A DNA stretch of 64,000 nt from Deefgea rivuli DSM 18356 (GCF_000620145.1 NZ_KK211082.1:119198-183197); one strand, 5' to 3'; positions 51,004-60,398 are shown, counted from the stretch's first letter. Translations and numbers: made by a program. The notes: generated by a model from the letters alone, not told the origin.

Positions 51004-51978
51004 ATGCCCGCGCAAAACATCGCACCCCAACGCATTCTTTGCCTTTATACCGGCGGCACCATCGGCTGCGTGCCCACCGCGCAAGGGCTTGCGCCGATGG
51101 CGGGCGTGCTGCAAGAACCCATTGTGGAACTGCTCGCCAGCCTGCCGAATCAAGTGCAACTGACGCTGCGCGAATATCCACAACTGCTCGACTCCTCCAG
51201 CATGCAGCCCAAAGATTGGCTGCGCATCGCCAAGGATATCGACGCCGAATACGACCATTTTGATGGTTTTATTGTGCTACACGGCACGGATACTTTGGCG
51301 TGGACAGCGGCGGCCTTGCATTGGCAATTGGCGCACATCGCCAAACCTGTGGTGATTACGGGTTCACAGCGACCATGGTTAATGCCAAATAGCGATGCGC
51401 CCGCTAATTTTGAACTCGCCCTGCACGCCGCTTGCGGCAAGCAAGCGGGCGTCATGGTGGCTTTTGGTGGCCAATTGCTGCCGGGTTTTGCGGTCAAAAA
51501 ACTCGATGCCGATGCAGATTGCGCCTTTGCTGCGCCCAATTGGCAAGAAAAATGGCCGGCGCACCCGACTGAGCAATATCACTTTCAACCTATCAATCCA
51601 GCCTTAAATATCCTCGCAATCAAGCTTTTTCCCGGTTCCGAAGCATGGTTAGCCCAAAGCCTGAATCATCAATCATTTGATGGTATAGCCATAGAAGCCT
51701 ATGGTAGCGGTAACCTACCGAGCAATACCCAACTAGAATCAATCCTTACTCAATTGGCGAACCAAGGTACGGTCTTTATTAATTGCAGCCAATGTATCGC
51801 CGGTGAAGTACGGCAAGGCCATTACGCAGCAGGCGATTTTATGCAGCAAATCAATGCCTTGCCCGCCGGGCGCATGAGTATTGAAGCAGCAACGACGTGG
51901 CTGTATACAGCGTTGACCGCAAATTCAACGCAGCAAATGCGTGCCAAAGCATGGCAATCCGCGCAGCTTATGGTATAG
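51004..51978 (+). CDS. Type I L-asparaginase
   Basis: A 324-residue protein. The two catalytic Thr motifs are visible, LYTGGTIG near residue 14-21 and LHGTDTLAWTA in the middle. There is no signal peptide, so this is the cytoplasmic (AnsA-like) type. It hydrolyses asparagine to aspartate and ammonia. The ffs RNA gene lies 66 bp downstream. Confidence 0.93.
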   Translation: MPAQNIAPQRILCLYTGGTIGCVPTAQGLAPMAGVLQEPIVELLASLPNQVQLTLREYPQLLDSSSMQPKDWLRIAKDIDAEYDHFDGFIVLHGTDTLAWTAAALHWQLAHIAKPVVITGSQRPWLMPNSDAPANFELALHAACGKQAGVMVAFGGQLLPGFAVKKLDADADCAFAAPNWQEKWPAHPTEQYHFQPINPALNILAIKLFPGSEAWLAQSLNHQSFDGIAIEAYGSGNLPSNTQLESILTQLANQGTVFINCSQCIAGEVRQGHYAAGDFMQQINALPAGRMSIEAATTWLYTALTANSTQQMRAKAWQSAQLMV

Positions 51979-52043
51979 TGGCGCCCTATCGCTGCTTTGC
52001 GAAATCGAAGGAATTTGAACCCGATTTTGCCAAGGTACTCGAC

Positions 52044-52138
52044 GGCGGGCCTCCCCGCATAGCTAGAAGGTGAACTTGGTCAGGTCCGGAAGGAAGCAGC
52101 CACAGCTTTTGATGCTAGTGCCGGGGGTCGGGCTCGCC
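52044..52138 (+). ncRNA. ffs: Signal recognition particle RNA (4.5S)
   Basis: The conserved SRP loop is present: GGTCAGGTCCGGAAGGAAGC followed by AGCCACAGC. The flanks pair (GGCGGGCCTCCCCGC with GGGTCGGGCTCGCC), giving the usual hairpin of about 95 nt. It forms the SRP with Ffh and targets membrane proteins. The ends are estimated from pairing. Confidence 0.92.
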
Positions 52139-52496
52139 ACCTCCCCTCCTTGTATGACCCGTTTTATTGCAGCCTTACCATGTCAGAGCACGGACTGCGG
52201 CCTCTACACCTTGCAATAAACCCATAAGCAATTCTATAAATTCGCACTCATCAGTTCGCTTGAACAGCTATTCGCAGCTCTAAATGCATTCAAATCCCCT
52301 AGCCGACGTAATTCTTGACCGACATCAACGCATCCCTGCGCCAAAACACGCACTATACGTTTCGCAAGCTGATGCTTCGTGTATCTCCAGTGGTATTGAG
52401 CGCCATTCCTCGTAAATCGTCGAATGGCGTTTTTTTCACCTTGAAACCCCGCCGACTCCACTGCATAATCGCCCAAATCATTTTTTGGCGCGCCAT
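52139..52496. other. Gap between ffs and yciB
   Basis: About 358 bp with short overlapping open frames on both strands and no protein of recognisable character. It probably holds the ffs terminator and the yciB promoter. No repeat was identified. Confidence 0.4.
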
Positions 52497-53057
52497 ATGA
52501 AATTTCTTTTCGACCTGTTCCCGATTTTGCTGTTTTTCGGCGCATACACCTACACCGACGATATTTTCCTCGCGACTGGCGTCACCATTGCGGCGACCAT
52601 CGCACAAGTCGCCTACTGCTGGATTCGCCATCGTCACGTCGACAAAATGCTCTGGATTAGCTTAGTGCTGATTACTGTCATGGGCGGCTTAACGATTATT
52701 TTCCATAACAAGCAATTCATTATGTGGAAACCGACCGTACTGTACTGGCTATTTAGCGTCATTTTGGTCGGTGCTTGGCATCTCAAACAAAACAATCTGA
52801 TCGAAAAACTAATGGGCGCGCAAATGGATTTGCCACGCCCGATCTGGACTCGCGTTATGTACGCTTGGGTCTTGTTTTTCATCGCGATGGGCGCACTTAA
52901 TATTTTCGTATTTCATAATTTTGATGAAGCGATTTGGGTCAAATTCAAAGTGTTTGGTACTTTAGTGCTGACTTTGGTGTTTGTCGTGGCGCAAAGCCTG
53001 TATCTCTCTAAGCACATTTTGCCGGAAGATGAATCCAAACCCTCTGAGCCGCAATAA
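52497..53057 (+). CDS. yciB: Inner membrane protein YciB (septation protein A, IspZ)
   Basis: A 186-residue protein with about five membrane helices. It starts [20 protein letters not shown] and has [16 protein letters not shown] and [20 protein letters not shown], all typical of YciB/IspZ. The ATG at 52497 is preferred over the TTG at 52485. It is linked to cell-envelope synthesis and septation. It is followed within 14 bp by yciI, giving an operon with the BolA and parvulin genes. Confidence 0.93.
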   Translation: MKFLFDLFPILLFFGAYTYTDDIFLATGVTIAATIAQVAYCWIRHRHVDKMLWISLVLITVMGGLTIIFHNKQFIMWKPTVLYWLFSVILVGAWHLKQNNLIEKLMGAQMDLPRPIWTRVMYAWVLFFIAMGALNIFVFHNFDEAIWVKFKVFGTLVLTLVFVVAQSLYLSKHILPEDESKPSEPQ

Positions 53058-53071
53058 GGATTATTTATAAA

Positions 53072-53374
53072 ATGCCTTTGTACGTGATTATCGGTACCGA
53101 CAAAGCCGACTCGCTCGCCGACCGCCTTGCCGCACGCCCAGCTCATCTAGCCCGAATGGAAATTCTCAAAGAAGAAGGCCGTTTGATTTTAGCGGGTCCG
53201 TTTCCAGCGATTGATAGCGTTGATCCAGGCCCAGCAGGCTTTACCGGCAGCTTGATTGTGGCCGACTTTGCTTCATTGACTGATGCGCAAGCCTGGGCAG
53301 AGAACGACCCCTATGTCGTGAACGGGATTTTTACCGATGTAAAAGTCAAACCCTTCCGCCATGTACTTCCTTAA
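53072..53374 (+). CDS. YciI family protein
   Basis: A 100-residue protein. It contains [20 protein letters not shown] and [20 protein letters not shown] with VKPFRHVL, matching the YciI fold (ferredoxin-like dimer, conserved His and Asp). Function is unclear in most bacteria. It follows yciB directly (15 bp), as often seen. Confidence 0.9.
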   Translation: MPLYVIIGTDKADSLADRLAARPAHLARMEILKEEGRLILAGPFPAIDSVDPGPAGFTGSLIVADFASLTDAQAWAENDPYVVNGIFTDVKVKPFRHVLP

Positions 53375-53383
53375 GAGTCTGGT

Positions 53384-53650
53384 ATGATAATGATCGCCGA
53401 TGAAATCCGCCTACGTTTGGCTACGCTGAATCCTGAAAATCTTGAAATTTTCGATGACAGTGCTGCCCACGCAGGCCATGCTGGAGCCGCCAGTGGTGGC
53501 GGTCACTTTGAAGTCACCATCGTTTCAGCTATATTTGCCGGAAAAAAAACGCTAGAGCGGCACCGTATGGTGTACCAGCCCTTAGCTGATCTAATCCCCA
53601 GTCAAATACATGCTCTTAGTATTCGTGCCTTAACGCCGGATGAATTTTAA
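53384..53650 (+). CDS. BolA family protein
   Basis: An 88-residue protein. The BolA motif HFEVTIVSAIFAGKKTLERH and the downstream RMVYQPLADL match the class II KH-like fold. A His-rich loop (SAAHAGHAGAASGGGH) could help hold an Fe-S cluster with a monothiol glutaredoxin. It lies in the operon yciB-yciI-bolA-parvulin and starts 9 bp after the yciI stop. Confidence 0.9.
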   Translation: MIMIADEIRLRLATLNPENLEIFDDSAAHAGHAGAASGGGHFEVTIVSAIFAGKKTLERHRMVYQPLADLIPSQIHALSIRALTPDEF

Positions 53651-53700
53651 ATAAGATGAATTTTAAATAAAACTAGCTGATTCAATAGAGGAAACACTAC

Positions 53701-54492
53701 ATGTTTAAAGCAAACCGTTTGGCCTTAGCTATCGCCGCAGCCACACTGACTACCAGCGTTTTTGCCGCACCTGCAGGCACGATCGCCACTGTTAATGGCG
53801 TTGCCATTCCAAGCAGCAAAGCTGATCTATTTGTTAAAGAAGTGACGGCTCGTGGTCAACAAAAAGACACGCCAGAACTGCGCGCACAAGTGAAAGACGA
53901 ACTCATTAAAAATGAAGTTGTCTATCAAGAAGCCATCAAAAAAGGCGTTGATAAAAGCCCAGAAGCACTCGCACAACTGGAAATGCTGAAACAACGTATT
54001 GTGATCGGCGCGTTTGTGAATAGCTACGTTAAAGCTAACCCAATCAGCGATTCTGATTTGCGTAAAGAATACGACAAAATCAAAGCTAACTTTGCTGGCA
54101 AAGAATTCAAAGCACGTCACATCTTGGTCGCTACCGAAGCTGAAGCCAAAGCCATTCTTGCTGATTTGAAAAAAGGCAAAAAGTTTGATGAAATCGCTCA
54201 AGCGAAATCAATGGACAAAGGCAGCGCAGCAAAAGGTGGTGATTTAGGCTGGGCGAACCCAAATAGCTTCGTAAAAGAATTCGGCACTGCATTAGCTGCA
54301 CTGCCAAAAGGCAAAACGACTGAAACTGCAGTGAAAACTCAGTTCGGCTACCACATCATCAAATTGGATGACGTGCGCGAAGCCAAAGGCCCAAGCTTTG
54401 AAGAAGTGAAAGGCGAATTGGCTCAGCAAATGCAAGGTCAACAAGTGCAAAAAATGGTTGAAGACTTGGTGAAAAAAGCCAAAGTTGAATAA
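53701..54492 (+). CDS. Periplasmic peptidyl-prolyl isomerase, parvulin type
   Basis: A 263-residue protein with a signal peptide ending FAAPA. A SurA_N-like helical domain is followed by the rotamase core around 140-235 (RHILVATEAEAKAIL, DKGSAAKGGDLGW, FGYHIIKLDD). It is a folding factor in the periplasm or outer-membrane assembly. A gap of 50 bp separates it from bolA. A terminator follows. Confidence 0.95.
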   Translation: MFKANRLALAIAAATLTTSVFAAPAGTIATVNGVAIPSSKADLFVKEVTARGQQKDTPELRAQVKDELIKNEVVYQEAIKKGVDKSPEALAQLEMLKQRIVIGAFVNSYVKANPISDSDLRKEYDKIKANFAGKEFKARHILVATEAEAKAILADLKKGKKFDEIAQAKSMDKGSAAKGGDLGWANPNSFVKEFGTALAALPKGKTTETAVKTQFGYHIIKLDDVREAKGPSFEEVKGELAQQMQGQQVQKMVEDLVKKAKVE

Positions 54493-54507
54493 GCTTTTTT
54501 AGCAGAT

Positions 54508-54540
54508 AAAAAAACCGGATCATGCTGATCCGGTTTTTTT
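54508..54540 (+). terminator. Terminator after the parvulin gene
   Basis: AAAAAAACCGGATCA and TGATCCGGTTTTTTT pair around TGC. Confidence 0.9.
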
Positions 54541-54621
54541 TATTACTCAGTATCCGTACAAATTTGACTTGGCAATCTCAAAAGCGATGCCAGAAAACAT
54601 TTGCTGAAGGTGCGCTGCGGC

Positions 54622-54984
54622 TTATTTCTTAGCTGGCGCACTCGCTTTAGCTGGTTTTTCTGTTTTCATTGGTGCGCTGGCTTTTGGCATTTTATCGGTC
54701 TTCACTGGCGCAGCAGGTGCTGCCACTTTGCCACCAACAGAAATTTCGCCTTTAATTTTTGCATACGTACCTTCTTTAATACCTGGTACTTTCATAACAT
54801 CTTCAGCCGATTTGAAAGGACCATTTTTAGTGCGAAAATCAATGATGTCTTTCGCTTTAGCTGGGCCAATACCTGTGAGCGATTCCAATTGCGCTTGATT
54901 TGCTGTATTTAAATCCACCACTGCAAATGCCGCGCTCATCAAAGCAAAACTGGCCAATAAGGTAATAAATAGTTTTTTCAACAT
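54622..54984 (-). CDS. ComEA-like helix-hairpin-helix protein
   Basis: A 120-residue protein. A signal peptide (LFITLLASFALMSAAFA) is followed by a HhH domain with VDLNTANQAQLESLTGIGPA and KVPGIKEGTYAKI. A Lys/Ala/Pro-rich tail ends the protein. The domain binds double-stranded DNA without sequence preference, as in competence protein ComEA; a role in DNA uptake is inferred. The ATG at 54984 is chosen. It is monocistronic. Confidence 0.85.
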   Translation of the reverse strand: MLKKLFITLLASFALMSAAFAVVDLNTANQAQLESLTGIGPAKAKDIIDFRTKNGPFKSAEDVMKVPGIKEGTYAKIKGEISVGGKVAAPAAPVKTDKMPKASAPMKTEKPAKASAPAKK

Positions 54985-55094
54985 GATCAATCCCGTAAAA
55001 TTTTAGAAGAATGCGTATCGCCGATACGTAGGGGCAACTATAGCAGGCCGCACCATTATTTCCATATTTTGTCAGCTCCAATCAAGGAATCCGT

Positions 55095-55943
55095 ATGAAG
55101 GGCATCACACCGCAGCAAACGGTTGAGCATTATGAGAACTTCCCAGTCGGCTCTTTCTTACTCCCAAAACAATATCGCCCTGCTGTTGCCGTCGTGTATC
55201 ACGTTGCGCGTTATGCGGATGATTTAGCCGATGAAGGCGACGCCAGCTCGGCGGAACGTTTGGCGGCGCTCGATGAATGCAGTGCCGAGTTGCAACGTAT
55301 TGCACGCGGCGAGCCGGCGCTCACACTGCGCTTTCAAGCGCTCGCGCCCGTCGTGGCTAAATATGCGATTCCACTGCAATTATTTGAAGATTTGTTTTCT
55401 GCATTTCGCCAAGACGTTATCAAAACGCGCTACCAAGATTTTGGTGAAGTGATCGATTATTGCCGCCGTTCGGCCAATCCAGTCGGGCGAATTTTATTGC
55501 ATATCTTTGGCCAAACCGATAGCCGCCAATTGGCGCTCTCAGACGGGATTTGCTCGGCATTGCAACTGGTGAATTTCTGGCAAGACGTTGCAATTGATTG
55601 GCAGAAAGATCGCGTGTATTTACCGCAAGACGATTTGCAGCGCTTTGGCGTCACTGAAGCTGACTTAGCCAAAGGCATCGCTAGCCCTGCATTTAAACAA
55701 TTAATGAGTTTTGAATGTGATCGAGCACGGCGTATGCTGCGCGCGGGATCGCCACTTGGCGTGCAATTACTGGGCCGCGTCGGCTTAGAAATTCGCACGA
55801 TTGTCTTGGCGGCAGATCGGGTACTGAGCAAAATCAAATTAGCGCAATACGATGTGTTTAATGCGCGCCCTACCCTCACTCGCGGCGATTGGCCGAATAT
55901 TCTGTGGCAAGCACTGAAATCTGGAATCACGAAAAAAGCATGA
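55095..55943 (+). CDS. hpnC: Squalene synthase HpnC-like
   Basis: A 282-residue protein of the squalene/phytoene synthase family. The first Asp-rich motif is YADDLADEGD. CRRSANPVGRILLHIFG and the second Asp-rich segment LVNFWQDVAIDWQKDRVYLP match HpnC. HpnC, D and E together make squalene from farnesyl diphosphate; the D and E genes are not in the window. Its stop overlaps the nuclease start by 4 bp (ATGA). Confidence 0.9.
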   Translation: MKGITPQQTVEHYENFPVGSFLLPKQYRPAVAVVYHVARYADDLADEGDASSAERLAALDECSAELQRIARGEPALTLRFQALAPVVAKYAIPLQLFEDLFSAFRQDVIKTRYQDFGEVIDYCRRSANPVGRILLHIFGQTDSRQLALSDGICSALQLVNFWQDVAIDWQKDRVYLPQDDLQRFGVTEADLAKGIASPAFKQLMSFECDRARRMLRAGSPLGVQLLGRVGLEIRTIVLAADRVLSKIKLAQYDVFNARPTLTRGDWPNILWQALKSGITKKA

Positions 55944-56524
55944 GAATGAATCAGAAACAACAACGCGCAATCATTAGTCTGTTCACCGCGCGCTCTTGGG
56001 CAGCACGACTTTCTGCGATTTTAATTTTAGCGCTGGCGGCGTTTACGTGGTGGAATCAAAACCAAGTCAGCCCGGGACAACTAACGAAAGGCAGTAGCAT
56101 TAGTGGCCGTGTCGTTGGCGTGGCCGATGGCGATACGATCACGGTGCTCGATGCCGATAAAAAGCAGTACAAATTGCGTTTGGCGTATATCGATGCGCCC
56201 GAAAAAGCCATGCCTTTTGGTCAAGCGGCGAAAAGCAACTTGTCGGATTTAGTTTTCGAACAACAAGTCACCGCGCAGATTGATGACGTCGATCGCTATG
56301 GGCGCGGCGTAGCGCGGATCAACAAAGCTGAGCAAGATATTAACTTGGCGCAAGTGAATGCAGGCTACGCTTGGCACTACACTACCTATGCAAAACGGAC
56401 GCAAAGCAGTAGCGACTTTTCGCGTTATGCCGATGCTCAACAGCGCGCACAAGCACAGCGCAACGGCTTATGGCAGGATACAAATCCAACGCCGCCGTGG
56501 GATTGGCGTAAAGCAAACCGCTAG
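55940..56524 (+). CDS. Membrane-anchored thermonuclease-like protein (SNase domain)
   Basis: A 194-residue protein. The N-terminal helix at LSAILILALAAFTWW anchors it. The SNase domain contains VVGVADGDTITVLDAD, RLAYIDAPEKAMPFGQAAK and the Arg-rich YGRGVARIN, with a C-terminal segment WQDTNPTPPWDWRK. The catalytic Asp/Arg set appears complete. It cleaves nucleic acid, probably at the periplasmic face. It is translationally coupled to hpnC. Confidence 0.88.
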   Translation: MRMNQKQQRAIISLFTARSWAARLSAILILALAAFTWWNQNQVSPGQLTKGSSISGRVVGVADGDTITVLDADKKQYKLRLAYIDAPEKAMPFGQAAKSNLSDLVFEQQVTAQIDDVDRYGRGVARINKAEQDINLAQVNAGYAWHYTTYAKRTQSSSDFSRYADAQQRAQAQRNGLWQDTNPTPPWDWRKANR

Positions 56525-56545
56525 GTTTGAATCGACAATACATTG

Positions 56546-56596
56546 ATGTATTGCTCGCTAGGCAATATTAAATATTACCTAGCGAGCAATACCCAT
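56546..56596. repeat. Dispersed palindrome, copy G (near-perfect)
   Basis: TATTGCTCGCTAGG (56549-56562) and CCTAGCGAGCAATA (56578-56591) are exact inverted copies around a short AT-rich centre, AATATT on each side. It adjoins the decayed DMT gene. Confidence 0.8.
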
Positions 56597-56945
56597 CAAT
56601 ACCGAAACATAAAATACACCGCCCCCACCATACACAAAGCCGCCCACAGATAATTCCATTGCAAGGGCTGCTTCAGATAAAACACTGCCAATGGCATAAA
56701 CACCGACAGCGTAATGACTTCTTAGATGATTTTGAGTTGCGCCGAGCTACACACTGGATAGCCAATTCGATTGGCAGAGGCTCTGCAGCAAATATTCAAC
56801 AAAAGCGATGCTCCAGCTCAGCGAAGCCATCAACAACCAAAGTTTTGTTTGCCCCTCTTTCAGGTGTGCGTACCATCCAAAGTCATAAATAAATTAGAAC
56901 TAAACAAGCAATAAAAATACTCGAAACACCTGCTGGTAAGTTCAT
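56596..56945 (-). pseudogene. Decayed DMT-family (DUF486-type) membrane gene
   Basis: On the minus strand from the ATG at 56945 the reading MNLPAGVSSIFIACLVLIYL ends at a stop in frame. The coding trace then continues as WYAHLKEGQTKLWLLMASLS and, in a third frame, ANRIGYPVCSSAQLKII, a TAA, then EVITLSVFMPLAVFYLKQPL and AALCMVGAVYFMFRY. Those pieces are in the order of DUF486 (DMT-type) proteins, about 115 residues. At least two frameshifts and one in-frame stop (a Gln codon changed to TAA) interrupt it, so it is not expected to produce a working protein. Confidence 0.75.
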
Positions 56946-57017
56946 CAAGGTCAAATCTCTGAATATTTGGTAGAATTGCGCCAGTTGACCGCGAACCCTT
57001 TCTCGCATGGAATCCAA

Positions 57018-58127
57018 ATGCTCGTAGCTCGTTTCACCCTTGCAGCACTTTTCTCTGCCCTCGCTTTTGCCGCTCACGCTGGCGAAGCCGAGGATATTCA
57101 GCAATTATTACGTGCCAAGCAGTTTGTGCAAGCCATTGAACGAGCCGATAAATTTCTAGTCAAATCCCCCAAAGACGCACAGGTGCGTTTTTTACGCGCG
57201 ATTGCGTTGACCGAAGCCGGCCGCAACGACGAAGCGATTAAAGCCTTCACCAAATTATCCGAAGACTATCCGCACCTGCCAGAGCCGTACAATAATTTGG
57301 CGGTGCTCTACGCCAATAGCAATCAGTTTGATAAAGCACGTTCCGCGCTGCAAATGGCGATTCAAACCAATCCAAGCTACGCCATTGCGCATGAAAATAT
57401 GGGCGACTTATACGCCCGCCTTGCATCGCAAGCGTATGACAAAGCCTTGCAACTGGAAAACAATAATTCCCAAGTACAAACCAAGCTGAAATTAGTCAGC
57501 ACGCTATTTAATCCAAATCAAGTGCCTAGCGCACCGGTAAAAGCCGCCACAGCAGCAGTGCCCGTAAAAGCGGCACCTGTGCCAGTGGCTACGCCGATTC
57601 CTGTCGTTGCCAAAGCCAGCGCAACAGCGCCAGCGAAAGTCGCTTTAATTACCCCTCAACCGACCTTGCCAGCGACGGTTGCCACGAAACCGCCAGCCAA
57701 AGCAACTGTCGCACCAACAAGCGCACCTACTGCAAGCGCAACCGTTAAGCCAAGCCCATCACCAGTGCCAAAAACCAATGAGCGCAATGCCGATCGCCAG
57801 CAAGTGATTGCCAGTGTAGAAAATTGGGCCAATGCATGGAGCAAGCAAAATGTGGGCGGCTACGTGGGTAGCTACGCCAAAGGCTTTAAAGCGCCAGGTG
57901 GACGTAGCGCTTGGGAAAAAGATCGCCAACTGAAGATTTCTGGTCCGAAATCAATTAATGTGCAAGTCGATATTCTTAAAGTTGACTTCATCGACGATGA
58001 CACTGCCAAGGTCAAATTGCGCCAAGATTACAAATCAGATCGCCTCTCAAGCAGCACCGTCAAAACCCTGACCCTGCAAAAATCGGGCAATCGCTGGTTG
58101 ATTCTTGAAGAACGGATTGGTGGTTAA
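57018..58127 (+). CDS. Exported TPR protein with C-terminal Cds6/NTF2-like domain
   Basis: A 369-residue protein. The ATG at 57018 (MLVARFTLAALFSALAFAAH) starts a signal peptide. TPR-like helices occupy about 25-160 (EDYPHLPEPYNNLAVLYANS). A long Ala/Pro/Val linker separates them from a C-terminal domain from about 265 on (VENWANAWSKQNVGGYVGSY). That domain also ends the next protein. It may be a partner of the L,D-transpeptidase downstream (8 bp apart), probably in cell-wall remodelling. Confidence 0.85.
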   Translation: MLVARFTLAALFSALAFAAHAGEAEDIQQLLRAKQFVQAIERADKFLVKSPKDAQVRFLRAIALTEAGRNDEAIKAFTKLSEDYPHLPEPYNNLAVLYANSNQFDKARSALQMAIQTNPSYAIAHENMGDLYARLASQAYDKALQLENNNSQVQTKLKLVSTLFNPNQVPSAPVKAATAAVPVKAAPVPVATPIPVVAKASATAPAKVALITPQPTLPATVATKPPAKATVAPTSAPTASATVKPSPSPVPKTNERNADRQQVIASVENWANAWSKQNVGGYVGSYAKGFKAPGGRSAWEKDRQLKISGPKSINVQVDILKVDFIDDDTAKVKLRQDYKSDRLSSSTVKTLTLQKSGNRWLILEERIGG

Positions 58128-58135
58128 GTATACGC

Positions 58136-59416
58136 ATGTCACGTTTACCACCTTGGGCCAAGCGCGTAGCGTGCTTGGTCATCTTGCTTTGTTTGGCCAC
58201 TGCCGCCACTCCGCGTTTATTTGAATTTGGCGATACCACGTTTAGGCTCACGCCCGACAAGCCCGGCGTAGCTCATTCTGGCAGCAATGAAAGCCGTATT
58301 CTCGCCGCGCTGGATGCTATCCGCGCGGGCAAGATGGCAGATGCGCGGGCCACTGTGGATGCCTTAATCGACGAGCAACCCAATTACCGCCTCGCTCAAT
58401 TACTGCGCGCCGATCTCTATGCCATGCGCGCGATGCCGCTCGCTACGATTGGCGGAGGCGTGGCCAGTGCGCCAAGCAGCAGCGTGCTGGACGATTTGCG
58501 CAAGGAAGCCTTGGTACGCATTGCGCATCGCGATGAAGACAGCACAACCGCCAATCGCTTGCCCGCCAATATCGTCGCTTTTGCCCCGCAGCAAAAATAC
58601 GCCATTGTCGTCGATGCTTCCACATCACGGCTGTATGTGTTTGCCAATGAGAATGGCCAACCTAAACGTATCAAAGACCATTACGTCACCGTCGGTAAGC
58701 TCGGCGTCGATAAAAAAGTCGAAGGCGATCAACGCTCGCCGCTCGGCGTCTATTTTGTCACCAGCCACTTAACGCGGCCGCAACTAGACAAAACCTACGG
58801 TGATTTAGCCGATTTATACGGCGTGGGCGCTTGGCCGATTTCTTATCCCAATGAACTTGATCGTAGTCAGAGTCGCACCGGCCACGGCATTTGGCTACAC
58901 GGCAGCCCTGCCGCAACTTACGCTCGCGCGCCGCAAGCGTCTAATGGCTGCGTGGTGCTCACCAATGAAGAAATGCTCGATGTATCAAAATATCTGCAAC
59001 CGGGCAATACACCCGTCATCGTCGCGCCAAAAATTGAATGGCTGAGCGAAGCGCAGTGGCAGCAGCGCCATACCGCAGGCTTAGCCCTGCTCAACGAGTG
59101 GAAAGAAAAATGGGCAAAACTCGATTCGAATGGCTATCTAAATTTTTATGGCGATGACTTCCGTAGCGCTGAAGGCCAAAATATTCAAGCTTGGCGCAGC
59201 CAAAAAGCGGCGGTCAATCTCGGCAAAACATGGGCGAAAGTTGAATTGAATAATGTGTCTATTTTTGCTGCTGGCGAGAATAGCTCACAGCTCGTTACGA
59301 CCTTTGAGCAAGACTACCGCAGTAATAATCTGAACAATCAAATGAAGAAACGCTTGTATTGGCAACAAGGTACAGAAGGTTGGAAAATCATCTGGGAAGG
59401 CGCAGCCGCAAACTAA
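58136..59416 (+). CDS. L,D-transpeptidase (YkuD) with C-terminal Cds6/NTF2-like domain
   Basis: A 426-residue protein. The N-terminal hydrophobic segment is a signal or anchor. The YkuD domain lies around 155-300 and has the catalytic motif HGIWLHGSPA, then the Cys within NGCVVLTNEEM. The C-terminal domain resembles that of the previous gene (LNEWKEKWAKLDSNGYLNFY). It forms 3-3 cross-links or attaches proteins to peptidoglycan in the periplasm. The pair 57018-59416 seems to form an operon. Confidence 0.9.
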   Translation: MSRLPPWAKRVACLVILLCLATAATPRLFEFGDTTFRLTPDKPGVAHSGSNESRILAALDAIRAGKMADARATVDALIDEQPNYRLAQLLRADLYAMRAMPLATIGGGVASAPSSSVLDDLRKEALVRIAHRDEDSTTANRLPANIVAFAPQQKYAIVVDASTSRLYVFANENGQPKRIKDHYVTVGKLGVDKKVEGDQRSPLGVYFVTSHLTRPQLDKTYGDLADLYGVGAWPISYPNELDRSQSRTGHGIWLHGSPAATYARAPQASNGCVVLTNEEMLDVSKYLQPGNTPVIVAPKIEWLSEAQWQQRHTAGLALLNEWKEKWAKLDSNGYLNFYGDDFRSAEGQNIQAWRSQKAAVNLGKTWAKVELNNVSIFAAGENSSQLVTTFEQDYRSNNLNNQMKKRLYWQQGTEGWKIIWEGAAAN

Positions 59417-59465
59417 GGGTATTTTACTGTATGCCTTTCTATATAATGGCTACAACTCAATACCC
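59417..59465. repeat. Dispersed palindrome, copy H (degenerate)
   Basis: GGGTATT (59417-59423) and AATACCC (59459-59465) are inverted ends with weakly paired interior. It lies directly after the L,D-transpeptidase stop and before a terminator. Confidence 0.5.
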
Positions 59466-59466
59466 A

Positions 59467-59499
59467 TAAAAAAACCCGCTTGAATCTAAGCGGGTTTTT
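59467..59499. terminator. Terminator between convergent genes
   Basis: AAACCCGCTT and AAGCGGGTTT pair, with flanking A- and T-runs. Confidence 0.9.
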
Positions 59500-59527
59500 A
59501 CTTACTGTGGATCGTGAACTGGGGGGC

Positions 59528-60268
59528 TTATAAAGTCAAACCACCTGTCACTTCAATCGCGGCACCGTTGATGTAGCTGGCTTCATCTGAAGCCAAAAAC
59601 GCATACACGCTGGCGATTTCGGAAGGCTGTGCGAGGCGACGCATCGGCACTTTTTCTTCCATCGCTTGAATCACTTTTTCTGGCATGTCATTCAAAATCG
59701 GCGTAGCCACAAAACCTGGGCAAACCGCATTTGCACGAATGCCTTTTTTACCGAGTTCTTTTGCCCAAGTTTTCACAAAGCCAATCACGCCAAATTTCGA
59801 CGCTGCATAGTTAGACTGACCAAAGTTACCATACACACCGACCACTGACGACGCGTTCAAAATCACGCCCGAATTTTGCGCAATCATCGTATCGACAACG
59901 GCTTTCGTGCAGTTGTAAACGCCTTTCAAATTGACATCAATAACGCGGTCGAACTGATCTTCGCTCATTTTGAACAATTGGGCGTCCATGACGATGCCGG
60001 CGTTATTCACTAACACATCAATCCGATTGTATTTTTCTTTTACGGCAGCAACCATCGCGGCAATCGTATCGGTTTTGGTAACATCAACCACAAAACCAAC
60101 TGCATCCGCCCCGCCCGCCACTAAGGCCGCAACGACTTTATCAACACCAGCTTGGTTGACGTCGCAGACGACCACTTTCGCGCCTTCAGCAGCAAATTTA
60201 ATGGCCGTAGCTTCGCCGATACCGCTAGCAGAACCTGTAATGATGGCTACTTTGTCTTTCAGTCTCAT
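59528..60268 (-). CDS. SDR oxidoreductase (FabG/PhbB-like 3-oxoacyl reductase)
   Basis: A 246-residue classical [13 protein letters not shown] is the cofactor motif, NNAGIV and the catalytic S-YxxxK are present ([19 protein letters not shown]). The end ITGGLTL-type (VTGGLTL) is also typical. It is probably NADP- or NAD-dependent and reduces 3-oxoacyl thioesters, but other substrates are possible. It is a single gene; the upstream gap to DUF3579 is 130 bp. Confidence 0.9.
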   Translation of the reverse strand: MRLKDKVAIITGSASGIGEATAIKFAAEGAKVVVCDVNQAGVDKVVAALVAGGADAVGFVVDVTKTDTIAAMVAAVKEKYNRIDVLVNNAGIVMDAQLFKMSEDQFDRVIDVNLKGVYNCTKAVVDTMIAQNSGVILNASSVVGVYGNFGQSNYAASKFGVIGFVKTWAKELGKKGIRANAVCPGFVATPILNDMPEKVIQAMEEKVPMRRLAQPSEIASVYAFLASDEASYINGAAIEVTGGLTL

Positions 60269-60398
60269 GGCACACCCTCTTCACGGTCGACGCCCTCTTT
60301 GGGCAAGACCCATAGCATAGAGCACATGTTGCGTCGCAACAATAGACAAGAAAGGGGAATTGATACAAAAATCACCTAAACATTACGCAAAGCGAAAT

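Noticed and set aside
52139-52496. Frames of 61 to 103 codons on both strands
   Set aside because: They overlap each other and the yciB start, and none has a ribosome site or protein-like composition.
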